This document shows positions 29,464 to 38,282 of a DNA stretch of 64,000 bases, piece by piece (positions within the stretch are counted from its first letter, which is position 1; every line of letters starts with the position of its first letter). This DNA is from Lentibacillus sp. CBA3610 (GTDB taxonomy: Bacteria > Bacillota > Bacilli > Bacillales > Amphibacillaceae), in contig NZ_CP035925.1 in assembly GCF_013373365.1 (NCBI RefSeq), positions 3,038,001 to 3,102,000 of the forward strand, read 5' to 3'. The notes under the pieces are model-generated. The model saw nothing but the letters and a program-made list of their open reading frames with translations, did not search any database and was not told where the DNA came from. The position numbers and the translations under genes are program-made.

Positions 29464-29634
29464 TCATTTTTTCTTCCCATTTCCCATAGAAGCTCCAACC
29501 CCGGCGCCTATAGCAATACCAAGCGTCATGCCAATTGCAGGATTATCAAACAACAACCCAAATGCCACACCAACGCCGACACCCAGGCACATCCCTATAG
29601 CCATTTTATTTTCGGATTTATCGTTATTGCTCAC
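29464..29634 (-). CDS. Small glycine-zipper membrane protein
   Basis: 56 residues starting at GTG 29634 (GGGGGGA 5-6 bases upstream). A short polar head (SNNDKSENK) leads into two hydrophobic segments rich in small-residue GxxxG spacing (CLGVGVGVAFGLLF and GMTLGIAIGAGVGASMG), ending in GNGKKK. This pattern indicates tightly packed membrane helices. Function unknown; such genes are common and usually unannotated in bacilli. Confidence 0.55.
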   Translation of the reverse strand: MSNNDKSENKMAIGMCLGVGVGVAFGLLFDNPAIGMTLGIAIGAGVGASMGNGKKK

Positions 29635-29811
29635 AGTAATCCCCCCGAATTGGTCGTTGCTTTTCTATCATTATAATACGAACTGGATTAGTTTTCAGTT
29701 CCGTTTTTTGAATCTTTCCGCCAATTATATGCGGAGATTAACGACCCACTCCTGATAGTTCAATTCACTGTAACTGCCCAGAATTAAAAAGTATACGAAT
29801 TGAAATTATTA

Positions 29812-29854
29812 TTGTTATGTATGTCGCATCGTGATATAGTCGTGGTGTGACATA
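29812..29854 (+). promoter_or_regulatory. Promoter and PadR operator
   Basis: TTGTTA (29812-29817), a 17-bp spacer and TATAGT (29835-29840) form a sigma-A promoter. The dyad TATGTCGCA (29820-29828) / TGTGACATA (29846-29854) brackets the -10 with 8 of 9 pairs matching. ATGT...ACAT dyads are typical PadR targets, so autorepression of the downstream PadR/DUF2812 operon is likely. Confidence 0.55.
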
Positions 29855-29870
29855 TTAAAGGATGAAACAA

Positions 29871-30197
29871 ATGAAACAGACAAAATTAATGAAATCATAC
29901 ATCCCCATGACCGAAACCGCATTTTATATCCTGCTGTCGCTGACTGAACCCCGTCACGGATACGGGATTATCAAGCATGTTGAACACCTGACAAATGGAC
30001 GGCTACGACTGGGGTCCGGGACGGTTTATGGAACACTGACGAAAATGCAGCGGGACAGTCTTATTACTGTCTATGCCGATGAAAAACGCAAAAAGATTTA
30101 CGAAATCACCGATGCAGGCCGAAACGTCATACATAAAGAAATTGACCGGCTGAAAGAGCTGCACGCAAATGCCGTAAAATTTGAGGAGGCCTTTTAA
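29871..30197 (+). CDS. PadR-family transcriptional regulator
   Basis: 108 residues: winged helix with the PadR signature TETAFYILLSLTEPRHGYGI and LGSGTVYGTLTKMQRDSLI, then a wing (DEKRKKIYEITDAGR) and a C-terminal dimerisation helix. Typically an autorepressor released by a ligand or stress. The ATG at 29871 is favoured by AAAGG 9 bases upstream; the ATG at 29862 abuts that site. Stop and next start overlap (TAATG), coupling it to the DUF2812 gene it presumably controls. Confidence 0.8.
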   Translation: MKQTKLMKSYIPMTETAFYILLSLTEPRHGYGIIKHVEHLTNGRLRLGSGTVYGTLTKMQRDSLITVYADEKRKKIYEITDAGRNVIHKEIDRLKELHANAVKFEEAF

Positions 30198-31354
30198 TGA
30201 TGCTGAAAAAGTTCAAGCCATTCTGGAGTTATGACATCACGAAAACGGAAAATTGGCTCACTTCCATGGCAGCACAGGGATGGCATGTTGGCGAACTGAA
30301 CACCGTAACCCGGCAATTCTTTTTTGAAAAAGGGGAACCTGCCGATGTGACATTTCGTATTCAATATGAAACGGATGAACTGTCTTCAGCGTTGACGGAT
30401 GATGGATGGCAGGACGTATTTCAGCATAACAAGTGGCATATTTTACGTAACGGGAAACCGGTACAAGATATCAGCAGATTTCCGGTTCGGGATGGTATCA
30501 TCAAGCGCAACAAAATAGTTATGAATATATTTGGCGGTATCTTTCTTTATCATCTCTTAACATTTATTATTTTTCTTTTTATAAGCGGATCCATTCTCCT
30601 ATTGAGCGAGGGCGGGAGTTTCAATGTGGAAGGAAGCCCTTTTTGGGTCATAACAATTGCTGCCTGGATTCTGATGTGGACATTCGTGCCATACTCAGCG
30701 ATTAAACTTTATCGATCTGTCAAACAGCTTTCCGAAAACCCTGAAGTCACTGAATTTGATATGATCTCCGCCAGTAAATCAGCAGGCAACGTGAAAACAA
30801 AGTGGAAATTTGGCTGGAATTATGAACCTGATAAGTTGAAACAGTGGCTTGAGAAAATGGAACAAGATGGCTATAACCTAGTTCGCATCAGCATGGCTGG
30901 AGTCCGATTTCATTTTGTAGCAGGAAAACCGCGAAATGTCAGCTATAACGCCGATTACCAAACCACTCGCAATCAAAATTATTTTGCGATACACAAAGAG
31001 GCAGGGTGGCGACTGATGTATACGAGTGGTTCTTTCCAAACCAAATGGGCCATCTGGGCTAAAGAATACCAGGACAGTGAAGAGCCGCCGCAGCTGTACA
31101 GTGACAGTAAGCATATGCTGAAACATGCCAGAAGCGTTACGATAACCCATTTGGCGATATTCAGCCCGCTTATTGCTATGTACATCGGCTTGATTGTCAT
31201 GAACATCCATCTCGCCCAAACCGGTGGAATAGACACATTGAGTTGGTTCAATACTATCTTGTTTGGGATTGTCATTATTGAGTTCGGCTTGATCTGCCTG
31301 AAGTCAGGTTTGTATTATCGGCGAATGAAACAAAAAGTGGCTGGGGTTGATTAA
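30197..31354 (+). CDS. DUF2812 membrane protein with duplicated domain
   Basis: 385 residues. Two DUF2812-like units are visible: residues ~4-90 (FKPFWSYDITKTENWLTSMA) and ~200-290 (FGWNYEPDKLKQWLEKMEQD). Each is followed by two membrane helices (~110-135, ~150-170; ~315-335, ~345-365). Function unknown. PadR + DUF2812 pairs are common in Firmicutes, and this gene is translationally coupled to its PadR. GAGGAGG precedes the ATG by 7 bases. Confidence 0.75.
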   Translation: MMLKKFKPFWSYDITKTENWLTSMAAQGWHVGELNTVTRQFFFEKGEPADVTFRIQYETDELSSALTDDGWQDVFQHNKWHILRNGKPVQDISRFPVRDGIIKRNKIVMNIFGGIFLYHLLTFIIFLFISGSILLLSEGGSFNVEGSPFWVITIAAWILMWTFVPYSAIKLYRSVKQLSENPEVTEFDMISASKSAGNVKTKWKFGWNYEPDKLKQWLEKMEQDGYNLVRISMAGVRFHFVAGKPRNVSYNADYQTTRNQNYFAIHKEAGWRLMYTSGSFQTKWAIWAKEYQDSEEPPQLYSDSKHMLKHARSVTITHLAIFSPLIAMYIGLIVMNIHLAQTGGIDTLSWFNTILFGIVIIEFGLICLKSGLYYRRMKQKVAGVD

Positions 31355-31402
31355 AGGTCTCCTTTTCTTTCAAATGGATATATTCCTATAACCACGAACG
31401 GG

Positions 31403-31603
31403 TTAATCCTTCTTCCTTTTTATAAAGAAATTCGACATAAGAATCAGGACGGCACCGATTATGATCGCGGGTGCAGAAAAAGAAGCGAAAATTTCGGGTC
31501 CATCTGAAATTGTACCCAGTGTTTCATTAAATACTATTCCAAAAATAAAAAGTAAAAAGCCTGTAAAAAAAATGATGTTGCCAAGCCGGGAAAGTTTCCC
31601 CAT
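31403..31603 (-). CDS. Small membrane protein
   Basis: 66 residues with two membrane helices (about 8-26 and 41-59) and a C-terminal KRKKD. GGGGGGA lies 8 bases before the ATG. Likely a two-gene operon with the membrane protein upstream (31640-31993, 36-bp gap). No family recognised. Confidence 0.55.
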   Translation of the reverse strand: MGKLSRLGNIIFFTGFLLFIFGIVFNETLGTISDGPEIFASFSAPAIIIGAVLILMSNFFIKRKKD

Positions 31604-31639
31604 CGTTCCATCCCCCCAAAATCCATAGTAACTATTGAT

Positions 31640-31993
31640 TCATTCCTGCTCAGACACACTAGTGCCTGTCTGTTTATGATAGGCTTCCATCAATTTATCC
31701 CGTCGGACGAATAATGTTATAATAAGAGCTGCTTCACTGACAACAAGCAAAATTGCTCCCAATACCAGGCCGCCGAAAAAGAGCTCCTCATTTATCCCCC
31801 AAGAATAAAGAAACCAGCCAAATATCGCACACACCCATAAAAATAAATTAATAAAACCCGCGACAAAAACCTGGGATCCGAACCAGCCGGTCATTTCAAT
31901 CATTTTCCAACCATACAGGTAACTGACAGCCAATGCCATAACAATAGCGATAATAAAAATAATGATAGCTGGACTACTGCCTTCTAAAGTCAT
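31640..31993 (-). CDS. Small integral membrane protein
   Basis: 117 residues with three membrane helices (about 8-28, 42-64, 70-95) and a polar C-terminal tail. No recognised family. It precedes another small membrane gene on the same strand. Confidence 0.55.
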   Translation of the reverse strand: MTLEGSSPAIIIFIIAIVMALAVSYLYGWKMIEMTGWFGSQVFVAGFINLFLWVCAIFGWFLYSWGINEELFFGGLVLGAILLVVSEAALIITLFVRRDKLMEAYHKQTGTSVSEQE

Positions 31994-32162
31994 GCTACAT
32001 GTACACCTGCCATTTTACTTAAGAAATATCAGCTTCAGAAATCTATTCCCAGTGAAATATAATATTATTATATCAGATTTATCCATTTCTACTCGATCGG
32101 ATTTAGCGGTTTTCACCTTGAATCTAGTTCGATCAAATAACCAGCCTTCCAACTCAGCAATA

Positions 32163-32981
32163 TTAGTCAATCGCCAACAACGCGCCAACGGCCCCACTGT
32201 ATTCACCGTTCTGTAAAAACACCGGTTCCTTTCCAATCATCCTTGTATATGTTTCTATAATCTCCTGCAAAAGTGGATTGGAGCGGAAAGATGACCCGAT
32301 ATAGACAATCGTCTCTGTATTATATTGCACGGCCAGTTGACTGCTGATTGTCACAATCACTTCCCCAATGAGACCAATGATGGATGCCAGTATATCCGGT
32401 TCGGAAGGCGGTTGTTCAATCATTGTTTCTGTTTTCCCGAAGTTGCTGGCGGTCAAATCACCGGAAATGGGCGGCACCGCTCCTTCAAAAATATCCTTCA
32501 CCTTGAGATCGACATTTTCCCGATTACCATCGCCGGCAGTCTGAATGATCGTTTCATAATCTTTCATACCGGTTGTCAAATGAGCGAGCCCGAGCAATGT
32601 ACCGCCGCCGATACCGGAGCCGCCAACCCGCTCCTGCTTTCCATCATTCACATAATGTATCGATGTTCCGGTGCCCACATTCACAAATAGAAAATGATCG
32701 TCCAATGGGCGGTTTTCCTGATCTGCCAGATAGGCAATGCCTTTTGTGGTGGCATCGAATTCGACGACGGATTTTGCCGAAACATCCAGTCTCTCTACCA
32801 GTGCATGACTTTTCCCGCCGGTGATACATATGGCAGGATTTTCAAAATGATTGGTAATCCATGATACGACATCATCCATAGCCCGTGACGGAAACGACTG
32901 ATAGTGAATCCTTTCATTTTCCGGATATGCTATTTTAATGAGTGTCCCCCCGGCATCGATGCCTATTTTTGTTTGACTCAT
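32163..32981 (-). CDS. coaW: Type II pantothenate kinase
   Basis: 272 residues. Phosphorylates pantothenate, the first step of coenzyme A synthesis. ASKHA-fold motifs: phosphate loop IGIDAGGTLIKIAY at the N-terminus, VNVGTGTSIHYV, the glycine-rich GGSGIGGGTLLGLAHL and YIGSSFRSN. The family (CoaW of staphylococci and some bacilli) is feedback-resistant. The ATG at 32981 is chosen for GGAGG 10 bases upstream; the earlier ATG at 33038 adds 19 non-conserved residues. Monocistronic. Confidence 0.85.
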   Translation of the reverse strand: MSQTKIGIDAGGTLIKIAYPENERIHYQSFPSRAMDDVVSWITNHFENPAICITGGKSHALVERLDVSAKSVVEFDATTKGIAYLADQENRPLDDHFLFVNVGTGTSIHYVNDGKQERVGGSGIGGGTLLGLAHLTTGMKDYETIIQTAGDGNRENVDLKVKDIFEGAVPPISGDLTASNFGKTETMIEQPPSEPDILASIIGLIGEVIVTISSQLAVQYNTETIVYIGSSFRSNPLLQEIIETYTRMIGKEPVFLQNGEYSGAVGALLAID

Positions 32982-33111
32982 ATTATTGTTGACCTCCGTG
33001 TTTAAATTGAAATACGTTGCTGGTGTTTTCCTGGCCATTTATTGGTGACTTTATCGGCGCACTCCGCATTCTATCAACGTATTTTACTCTTACATATCAA
33101 CACTTTCCCTC

Positions 33112-33552
33112 TTAAAACGCAAACAATCCAAACCCACCTGATTCCAGCGCAAAGTAGGTGACAGCAAGCAGAAATACCAATTGGCTGATCGTAAACAGAT
33201 AATCATTGCTTTCCTTTTTATATTTCCACTCCATGACCGCACGAAAGACTTCACCAAGCGCCGCTAATAGCACGGAAGCGATAAACAATACTAACGAATA
33301 AGACTGGTGCGGCATATGTCCAATTCCTAAAATGGCAATGACAATAATCACAGCAACACTTATTCCCCTTATAATCCAGTCACCTTTTCTATGGACCGAA
33401 TTGATATGGTCATTGCCTGCGAAAAATTTCCTGCGCTCAACATTCAGCACCTTACGCATGATCGTATTGAAACAATAGATCAGCAGCACCAATCCACCTA
33501 TAAGTCCCAAGAATTTCAGCCAGAAATCAGGCCCAATTCCCATATGATCCAT
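33112..33552 (-). CDS. DUF4181-type membrane protein
   Basis: 146 residues, four membrane helices. The segment FNTIMRKVLNVERRKFFAGN and the HRKGDW turn after the first helix fit the DUF4181 family of Bacillaceae membrane proteins. Function unknown. It lies 23 bp after the C45 acyltransferase gene on the same strand and may be co-transcribed with it. Confidence 0.65.
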   Translation of the reverse strand: MDHMGIGPDFWLKFLGLIGGLVLLIYCFNTIMRKVLNVERRKFFAGNDHINSVHRKGDWIIRGISVAVIIVIAILGIGHMPHQSYSLVLFIASVLLAALGEVFRAVMEWKYKKESNDYLFTISQLVFLLAVTYFALESGGFGLFAF

Positions 33553-33575
33553 AAGTCATCACTCCCATCTGCTGC

Positions 33576-34598
33576 TTACTGTTCGGTTTGCCCTATTTTA
33601 CCGTGCAAATTGTAAACACGCATATTTTTTCCCGCAACCCATTTGTCAAAATCAATATCAAGCACCTGATCACTTTGGGCTATAGCGGTCAGTATCCGTG
33701 AATCCTCGTAGCCATACGAAAATGTGTGCAGCGTACCAAACAAATCATCATAATCCGTATAGAAAAGCGGTGATGCGTTACTCCGGAAATGGTCAAATGC
33801 TTCTTCCTGCGGCAGCTTTTTGCCGTCCATCGTTTGCAAATATGTATGGCGATCAACAGAGTGAGTGAAATCAGGTCCGTTTTTATTTTGCAGGGACTCG
33901 TTCTGAAAATGATTAACACACGTCAAAAACGATTGGTCACGCCGGATCACCACGTCATCCGGACTTGCCTCAATGACAGCACTTCCGCCTTGATCCCCTA
34001 TGGAAAAATTATAGCAAGCAGCATGCGGAATCGCCTTCAGCATATCGATTGCTTCCGGGACTGTCGAGCACGTATCGAGTACCATCCGCACCGCCGTCCA
34101 AGCCGAAATGCCGGTTGTATAGCCATGATTGCTCACGAAATGAAGACCCGCGACAAGCCCATGCTGATTGACACCGTCATGTCTGCCGAGCACCTGCAGA
34201 TTGTACCCCGCTGATGCAAACGCTTCTTCCGGCTGAACCAGGCTGAAATAACCGTCATAAAGATCGGGCGAAAAATCGTAATTCCGAACATAATAAGTAT
34301 CCGTGAGCATGGCCGAACAGCCCAGCGCTCCTACTTTCGGAAGGTTATACCCACTGAACAGTGCAGCCGCTTTTACCCATGGAATCTTCAGACCATCCGC
34401 CAGCCCTTCCAGCTCATCCAGCAAATGCGGTGCAAACGACCGGTAAATAGCCTTCATATTGTCCACATCAATTACCGGGCAGGTTATGTTTTCAAACATC
34501 TGTGGAATACGGGTGCCAATCAGCTTCCGGCCAAGATTCAGCCCGATTTGATACGAACTTCCTCTATATTGAAATATATTCACAGTAAAATCAGACAT
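33576..34598 (-). CDS. C45-family autoproteolytic acyltransferase/hydrolase, paralogue 1
   Basis: 340 residues of the N-terminal-nucleophile superfamily (penicillin acyltransferase/choloylglycine-hydrolase-like, peptidase family C45). The nucleophile is the Cys in GALGCSAML (~residue 95), exposed after autocleavage of the Gly-Cys bond. YVRNYDFSPD, GLVAGLHFVSNHG and AVIEASPDDVVI are family blocks. It hydrolyses or transfers amide-linked acyl groups; the substrate is unknown. AAAGGAGA lies before the ATG. A paralogue is at 45465. Confidence 0.75.
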   Translation of the reverse strand: MSDFTVNIFQYRGSSYQIGLNLGRKLIGTRIPQMFENITCPVIDVDNMKAIYRSFAPHLLDELEGLADGLKIPWVKAAALFSGYNLPKVGALGCSAMLTDTYYVRNYDFSPDLYDGYFSLVQPEEAFASAGYNLQVLGRHDGVNQHGLVAGLHFVSNHGYTTGISAWTAVRMVLDTCSTVPEAIDMLKAIPHAACYNFSIGDQGGSAVIEASPDDVVIRRDQSFLTCVNHFQNESLQNKNGPDFTHSVDRHTYLQTMDGKKLPQEEAFDHFRSNASPLFYTDYDDLFGTLHTFSYGYEDSRILTAIAQSDQVLDIDFDKWVAGKNMRVYNLHGKIGQTEQ

Positions 34599-34702
34599 AT
34601 CGCATCTCCTTTAAAATCCGACATTAACTGATTCGATAAGAATATTTGAAATTCCTTTATTTTGTACGGATGAAAGTGTCTGAAGTTTTCATTTTCCCGA
34701 TG

Positions 34703-34737
34703 AAAAACCCCGGGATCATCTGTCAAATCCTGGGGGT
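34703..34737 (-). terminator. Terminator of the Rpn-remnant gene
   Basis: ACCCCGGGAT (34707-34716) pairs with ATCCTGGGGGT (34727-34737). On the minus strand the stem is followed by TTTTTC. It begins 4 bp past the stop at 34741. Confidence 0.75.
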
Positions 34738-34740
34738 AAA

Positions 34741-35121
34741 TTACATATTCTTCAGTTTTTCTATTTCCGTCCTTTCAAGATGCGTCAAACCAACAATACG
34801 CTCAATCGAAATATTCTTTCTCAGCATTTCAACAGCTGCTTCTTTTCTGGTTTTTTGTTCGCCTAATTTTCTTCCTTTCTCCTCATAGGAAATTGTCACA
34901 CCCAATTCCTTTCGATAGAACTCAGACTGCAATTCCTCTACTTTTTCCCTTTCAAGGTGCGTGATCTCCATAATAACGTCAAATATATACCCTTTTCTGA
35001 ACATTTCTATGGCAATCTCCTGTTTTGCTTCCTCCTCACCTTCTTTCTTACCCTTTTCCTCATATCCTGTTATCAATTCCATAATCTTTTCATCGTCGTT
35101 CATCTCACCTGTGACCCCCAT
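34741..35121 (-). CDS. Rpn/PD-(D/E)XK-type nuclease C-terminal remnant
   Basis: 126 residues, charged and helical, containing two related blocks: EEAKQEIAIEMFRKGY..EITHLEREKVEELQ and RKEAAVEMLRKNISIERIVG then THLERTEIEKL. Such repeats form the C-terminal tail of Rpn-family recombination-promoting nucleases. The catalytic N-terminal PD-(D/E)XK domain is missing and is not visible upstream, so this is probably a remnant or a stand-alone tail. Start weakly supported (ATG 35103 after AGGTGAG is an alternative). Confidence 0.5.
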   Translation of the reverse strand: MGVTGEMNDDEKIMELITGYEEKGKKEGEEEAKQEIAIEMFRKGYIFDVIMEITHLEREKVEELQSEFYRKELGVTISYEEKGRKLGEQKTRKEAAVEMLRKNISIERIVGLTHLERTEIEKLKNM

Positions 35122-35180
35122 TTATTAAGAGTTAGAATTATCCGTAAACTCAACAAATATTATTAGCAGGATTTGACTGT

Positions 35181-35216
35181 GAACATCTCCCCATTGATAA
35201 AGGGATGATTCTCGCC
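35181..35216. mobile_element. Solitary IS200/IS605-type end
   Basis: CATCTCCCCATT (35184-35195) followed by ATGATTCTCGCC (35205-35216) closely matches the left-end hairpin of the IS200/IS605 element at 50321-50372 (CATCTCCCCATT ... GGATTCTCACC). No transposase gene adjoins. It is probably an IS relic or a non-autonomous palindrome-associated element. The rest of the 355-bp gap (35122-35476) shows no gene; the promoter of the PLP enzyme should lie in it. Confidence 0.5.
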
Positions 35217-35476
35217 TCGATTGCTAACCTTATTATAGCAGAAGTCACTAATCGGAATAAGGGTTCGTATAATTATTTTTCTAAAAATTTTTGTTTTCCC
35301 TGGCTGTTTTGCTGCATCTTCCCACAACTAGGCAATTTACAGACGCCTCTAAAGTTCATTTATTTTAAATTGTATCTTTTTAGATGTCAGGTTATATTAT
35401 ACTATATACTTAAAGAACTATTTTCAGATACATTGAGACATACCATCACAACCATTTTTGAAAGCGGGGAATAACG

Positions 35477-36613
35477 ATGCGTTTTGAAACAAAAACGATT
35501 CACGCCGGCCGCTCAGTGGATAACACAACCAGTGCGGTAACGATGCCAATACATCTCTCAACCACGTTCGAACGGGCTGAAGATGGATCGTATCCAAATG
35601 AATTCGTCTATAGTCGTGAAAATAATCCGAATCGCCGGGCTCTGGAAGAATGCCTCACATCGCTGGAGGACGGGTATGACTGTGTCTCGTTCGCATCAGG
35701 GATGGCAGCCATCTCGTCTGTAATCGAAGCGCTTCCTGCTAATAAACCACGCCGGGTGATTATGCCGAACGATATGTATTATGGGATCCGTTCTCTACTT
35801 TCAGACACGGATATCGGTACAAATTTCGATATCGACGTTATTGACATGACAGATCTCAATCAAGTTGAGGAAGCGGTCAAAAGAGTGCCAACCGGATTGG
35901 TATGGATCGAGACACCATCTAATCCGCTTGTGAAAGTTACCGATATTGAAGCTATTGCCAAAATAGCACAGCAGGCCGGGGCTTATACTGTCGTTGACAA
36001 TACGTGGGCAACGCCGGTTCTGCAGCGTCCACTTTCCCTTGGCGTTGATTTCTCGGTCCATGCCGCGACGAAATATATTGGCGGTCACAGTGATCTGATG
36101 ATTGGTGCAGCTGTCGCAAGAACCGATAGCCCGATGCTCACCAATCTCCGAGCCTGGCAGCATTCAAAGGGTGCTGTGCCTTCTCCATTCGATTGCTGGC
36201 TTGCATTGCGTGGTGTGCAATCACTTGCCCCGCGTATGACGACCCACTGTTCCAATGCATCGGCCATTGCGGATTTTTTAAGTCGTCATCCGAATGTCGA
36301 AGCTGTTCATTATCCTGGTCTTGCTAGTCATCCGGGTCATCCTATTGCAGCACGGCAAATGAGCTCATTCGGTGGCATGCTGTCATTTCAAGTGAAGGGT
36401 GGTCAGCGTGAGGCAATGGCTGTTGCTGCAAATTTACGATTGCTGATTCGTGCGACAAGTCTGGGTGGAACGCACAGTCTTATTGAACACCGTGCTTCCG
36501 TTGAAGGCAGTACAACGACAGCGCCGCCTAATCTCTTACGTCTATCGATCGGACTCGAACACGTCGATGATCTCAAAGAGGATTTAGCGCAGGCGCTGGA
36601 CCAGGTAACGTGA
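35477..36613 (+). CDS. Cys/Met metabolism PLP-dependent enzyme
   Basis: 378 residues, trans-sulfuration family (cystathionine gamma-synthase / beta-lyase / gamma-lyase). Visible: KTIHAGRSVDNTTSAVTMPI start, YSRENNPNRRALEECL, SFASGMAAISSV, the PLP-binding Asp in VVDNTWATPVLQRPL and the Schiff-base Lys in FSVHAATKYIGGHSD, and the C-terminal LLRLSIGLEHVDDL. Which of the three reactions it performs cannot be decided from sequence; no sulfur-metabolism neighbours help. No S-box or T-box leader seen. Confidence 0.8.
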   Translation: MRFETKTIHAGRSVDNTTSAVTMPIHLSTTFERAEDGSYPNEFVYSRENNPNRRALEECLTSLEDGYDCVSFASGMAAISSVIEALPANKPRRVIMPNDMYYGIRSLLSDTDIGTNFDIDVIDMTDLNQVEEAVKRVPTGLVWIETPSNPLVKVTDIEAIAKIAQQAGAYTVVDNTWATPVLQRPLSLGVDFSVHAATKYIGGHSDLMIGAAVARTDSPMLTNLRAWQHSKGAVPSPFDCWLALRGVQSLAPRMTTHCSNASAIADFLSRHPNVEAVHYPGLASHPGHPIAARQMSSFGGMLSFQVKGGQREAMAVAANLRLLIRATSLGGTHSLIEHRASVEGSTTTAPPNLLRLSIGLEHVDDLKEDLAQALDQVT

Positions 36614-36622
36614 TATGTCAAT

Positions 36623-36649
36623 CAGGGGGGAGTGCTTCTTTTCCCCCTG
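36623..36649. terminator. Bidirectional terminator
   Basis: CAGGGGGGA (36623-36631) pairs with TTCCCCCTG (36641-36649) between the convergent PLP-enzyme and DapA-family genes, 10 bp from each. Confidence 0.7.
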
Positions 36650-36658
36650 TTTCAATAT

Positions 36659-37483
36659 CTAATTACCAATCGGACTTCTGCAAATGCCAAGCGGGATACC
36701 TTTTTGGTTAACCATGTCTTTCACGTTTACGATAGGATTTCCTTGATAAACCTGTCCCATAATGGTTTCTATCTTCACGCTTTCTTGTTCCGTCATGTTT
36801 TGATTCGTAAGCATTTTATGAAACCATTGGGAGATTTCCACAGGTGCTGCATTGCCAGCAATTGACGATAGACGGTTAATCCCATAAGACACTTTTTCCT
36901 CTAAATCCTCTTCGCCCCCTGCATAAAAATAAAAGTCCTCTCGTTTAATATCGCTTTTTAACTGTTTGACCTTTTCTTCACCACCAGCATCTTTCACACC
37001 CATCACAAATTCTGTCTTGCTTAAATGCGTAATACTTTGTGCTGATAAGTCAAATCCGGTTCGTTTTGGGTTGTTATATAAAATAACAGGTTTTTGACTC
37101 AGGTTAATAACCTTTTCTGAATAAACGAGTGCTTCTTCCTGCGTCGGTACAACATAAGGCGGATAGCCAAGCATAATACCGGATATCGGCGTATTTTGAA
37201 TTGTTTTAGCGAGTTCTTCTGCTTCCTTCTGTCTAATCGACGATACGCCAAATATGATTTCCATATGATTCATAAGTTCTGTTTCCGATACTATCCCATT
37301 CACTAATTCGATTTTCTCTTTAAGAGTCAGACTATGCTGTTCGCCGGTCGTACCTGAGACAAGCACAGACTTGACACCCTGCTGATACAGATCTTTTACA
37401 TGTTCGATGGTTCCCTGAATATTTAAGGATTCATCTTGATAAAACGCTGTTGGTACAGCAACATGAAAGGCTTCTCTTAGCAT
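36659..37483 (-). CDS. DapA-family aldolase/lyase
   Basis: 274 residues, TIM-barrel class I aldolase of the dihydrodipicolinate synthase/N-acetylneuraminate lyase family. Visible: VSGTTGEQHSLTLKEK (pyruvate-binding GTTGE), PPYVVPTQEEALV, the catalytic Tyr in ILYNNPKRTG and the Schiff-base Lys in FVMGVKDAGG. As it is a stand-alone gene it may act on another 2-keto acid aldol rather than in lysine synthesis. ATG at 37483 is set by AAGGGG 6 bases upstream. Confidence 0.75.
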   Translation of the reverse strand: MLREAFHVAVPTAFYQDESLNIQGTIEHVKDLYQQGVKSVLVSGTTGEQHSLTLKEKIELVNGIVSETELMNHMEIIFGVSSIRQKEAEELAKTIQNTPISGIMLGYPPYVVPTQEEALVYSEKVINLSQKPVILYNNPKRTGFDLSAQSITHLSKTEFVMGVKDAGGEEKVKQLKSDIKREDFYFYAGGEEDLEEKVSYGINRLSSIAGNAAPVEISQWFHKMLTNQNMTEQESVKIETIMGQVYQGNPIVNVKDMVNQKGIPLGICRSPIGN

Positions 37484-37661
37484 AATGATCCCCTTTGTAC
37501 TTTTATCCCTGCTTGGTGTACTCAGTGGTTTTTGTTTGTTCATATTATCATGCATGAAGACTCTAAAAAGATTTTGCATGTTCTTGTGTTACGGCTGTTA
37601 ACGATTATCTGATTTGACATTTTTCTGATTGGCACTTTAATCATTCACCAGGAATTATCGG

Positions 37662-38282
37662 TTAATGCTTGGCGTTTGCAGCATAGGATATGTTTTTCAA
37701 AACAATCTTCACCTGTAAAAATGCACTAACAATCATAATCAATGTAAAACTGATGGTATGAAGGTATGCTGGGATGAGCACAATTAGTGGAAGAATAAGC
37801 CCGGTAATGAAAAAAACCAAACCCAGCTTTTTCGTCAGCCCCCTGACCTTCTTGGGATCCTTAATGGCAATCGATGCAGGAAAGGAATAGTCCTTATCCA
37901 GGCGCGGGAGCTGGTTCCCGATGATAATATAGATCCAGGCAACCAGGAAGGCGATCCCAACATAAGGTGTTGCGATCCACCCATCCGCGTATCCATACAA
38001 TACCACCTGCACGCCAAATAGAAGAAACAATACATTGTTTTGAACCGTTTGGAAAAGCGGAATATGTTTTGGACCTATACTGTTAAAATAGCGTAATCCG
38101 AAAAACAAAGCAAAAATGCCGACAGAGAGAAGCGGGAAAAATAGAGCTGTCTGTAATTCTCCAAAATTCATCGGCTGCCCCGTAATCCAAAACCCAATAG
38201 ATACATCGTTTTCTGCATGTAACATCACAGGGGTTACTATAGTCGCAAGTATCCATATCATCGCCCATCCATTTTTCTTCAT
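37662..38282 (-). CDS. sdpI: SdpI-like immunity membrane protein
   Basis: 206 residues, six membrane helices, DUF1648/SdpI-type. In B. subtilis SdpI gives immunity to the SdpC killing factor and sequesters SdpR at the membrane. The ATG at 38282 has AAGGAG 7 bases upstream. It directly follows an ArsR-type regulator whose reading frame overlaps its start, the sdpRI arrangement. No sdpC toxin gene is present in the window, so this is an orphan immunity pair. Confidence 0.7.
   Translation of the reverse strand: MKKNGWAMIWILATIVTPVMLHAENDVSIGFWITGQPMNFGELQTALFFPLLSVGIFALFFGLRYFNSIGPKHIPLFQTVQNNVLFLLFGVQVVLYGYADGWIATPYVGIAFLVAWIYIIIGNQLPRLDKDYSFPASIAIKDPKKVRGLTKKLGLVFFITGLILPLIVLIPAYLHTISFTLIMIVSAFLQVKIVLKNISYAANAKH

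Noticed and set aside
35217..35476. S-box or T-box riboswitch before the Cys/Met PLP enzyme
   Set aside because: I looked for the S-box and T-box consensus words and the terminator hairpin that should follow them; none is present.
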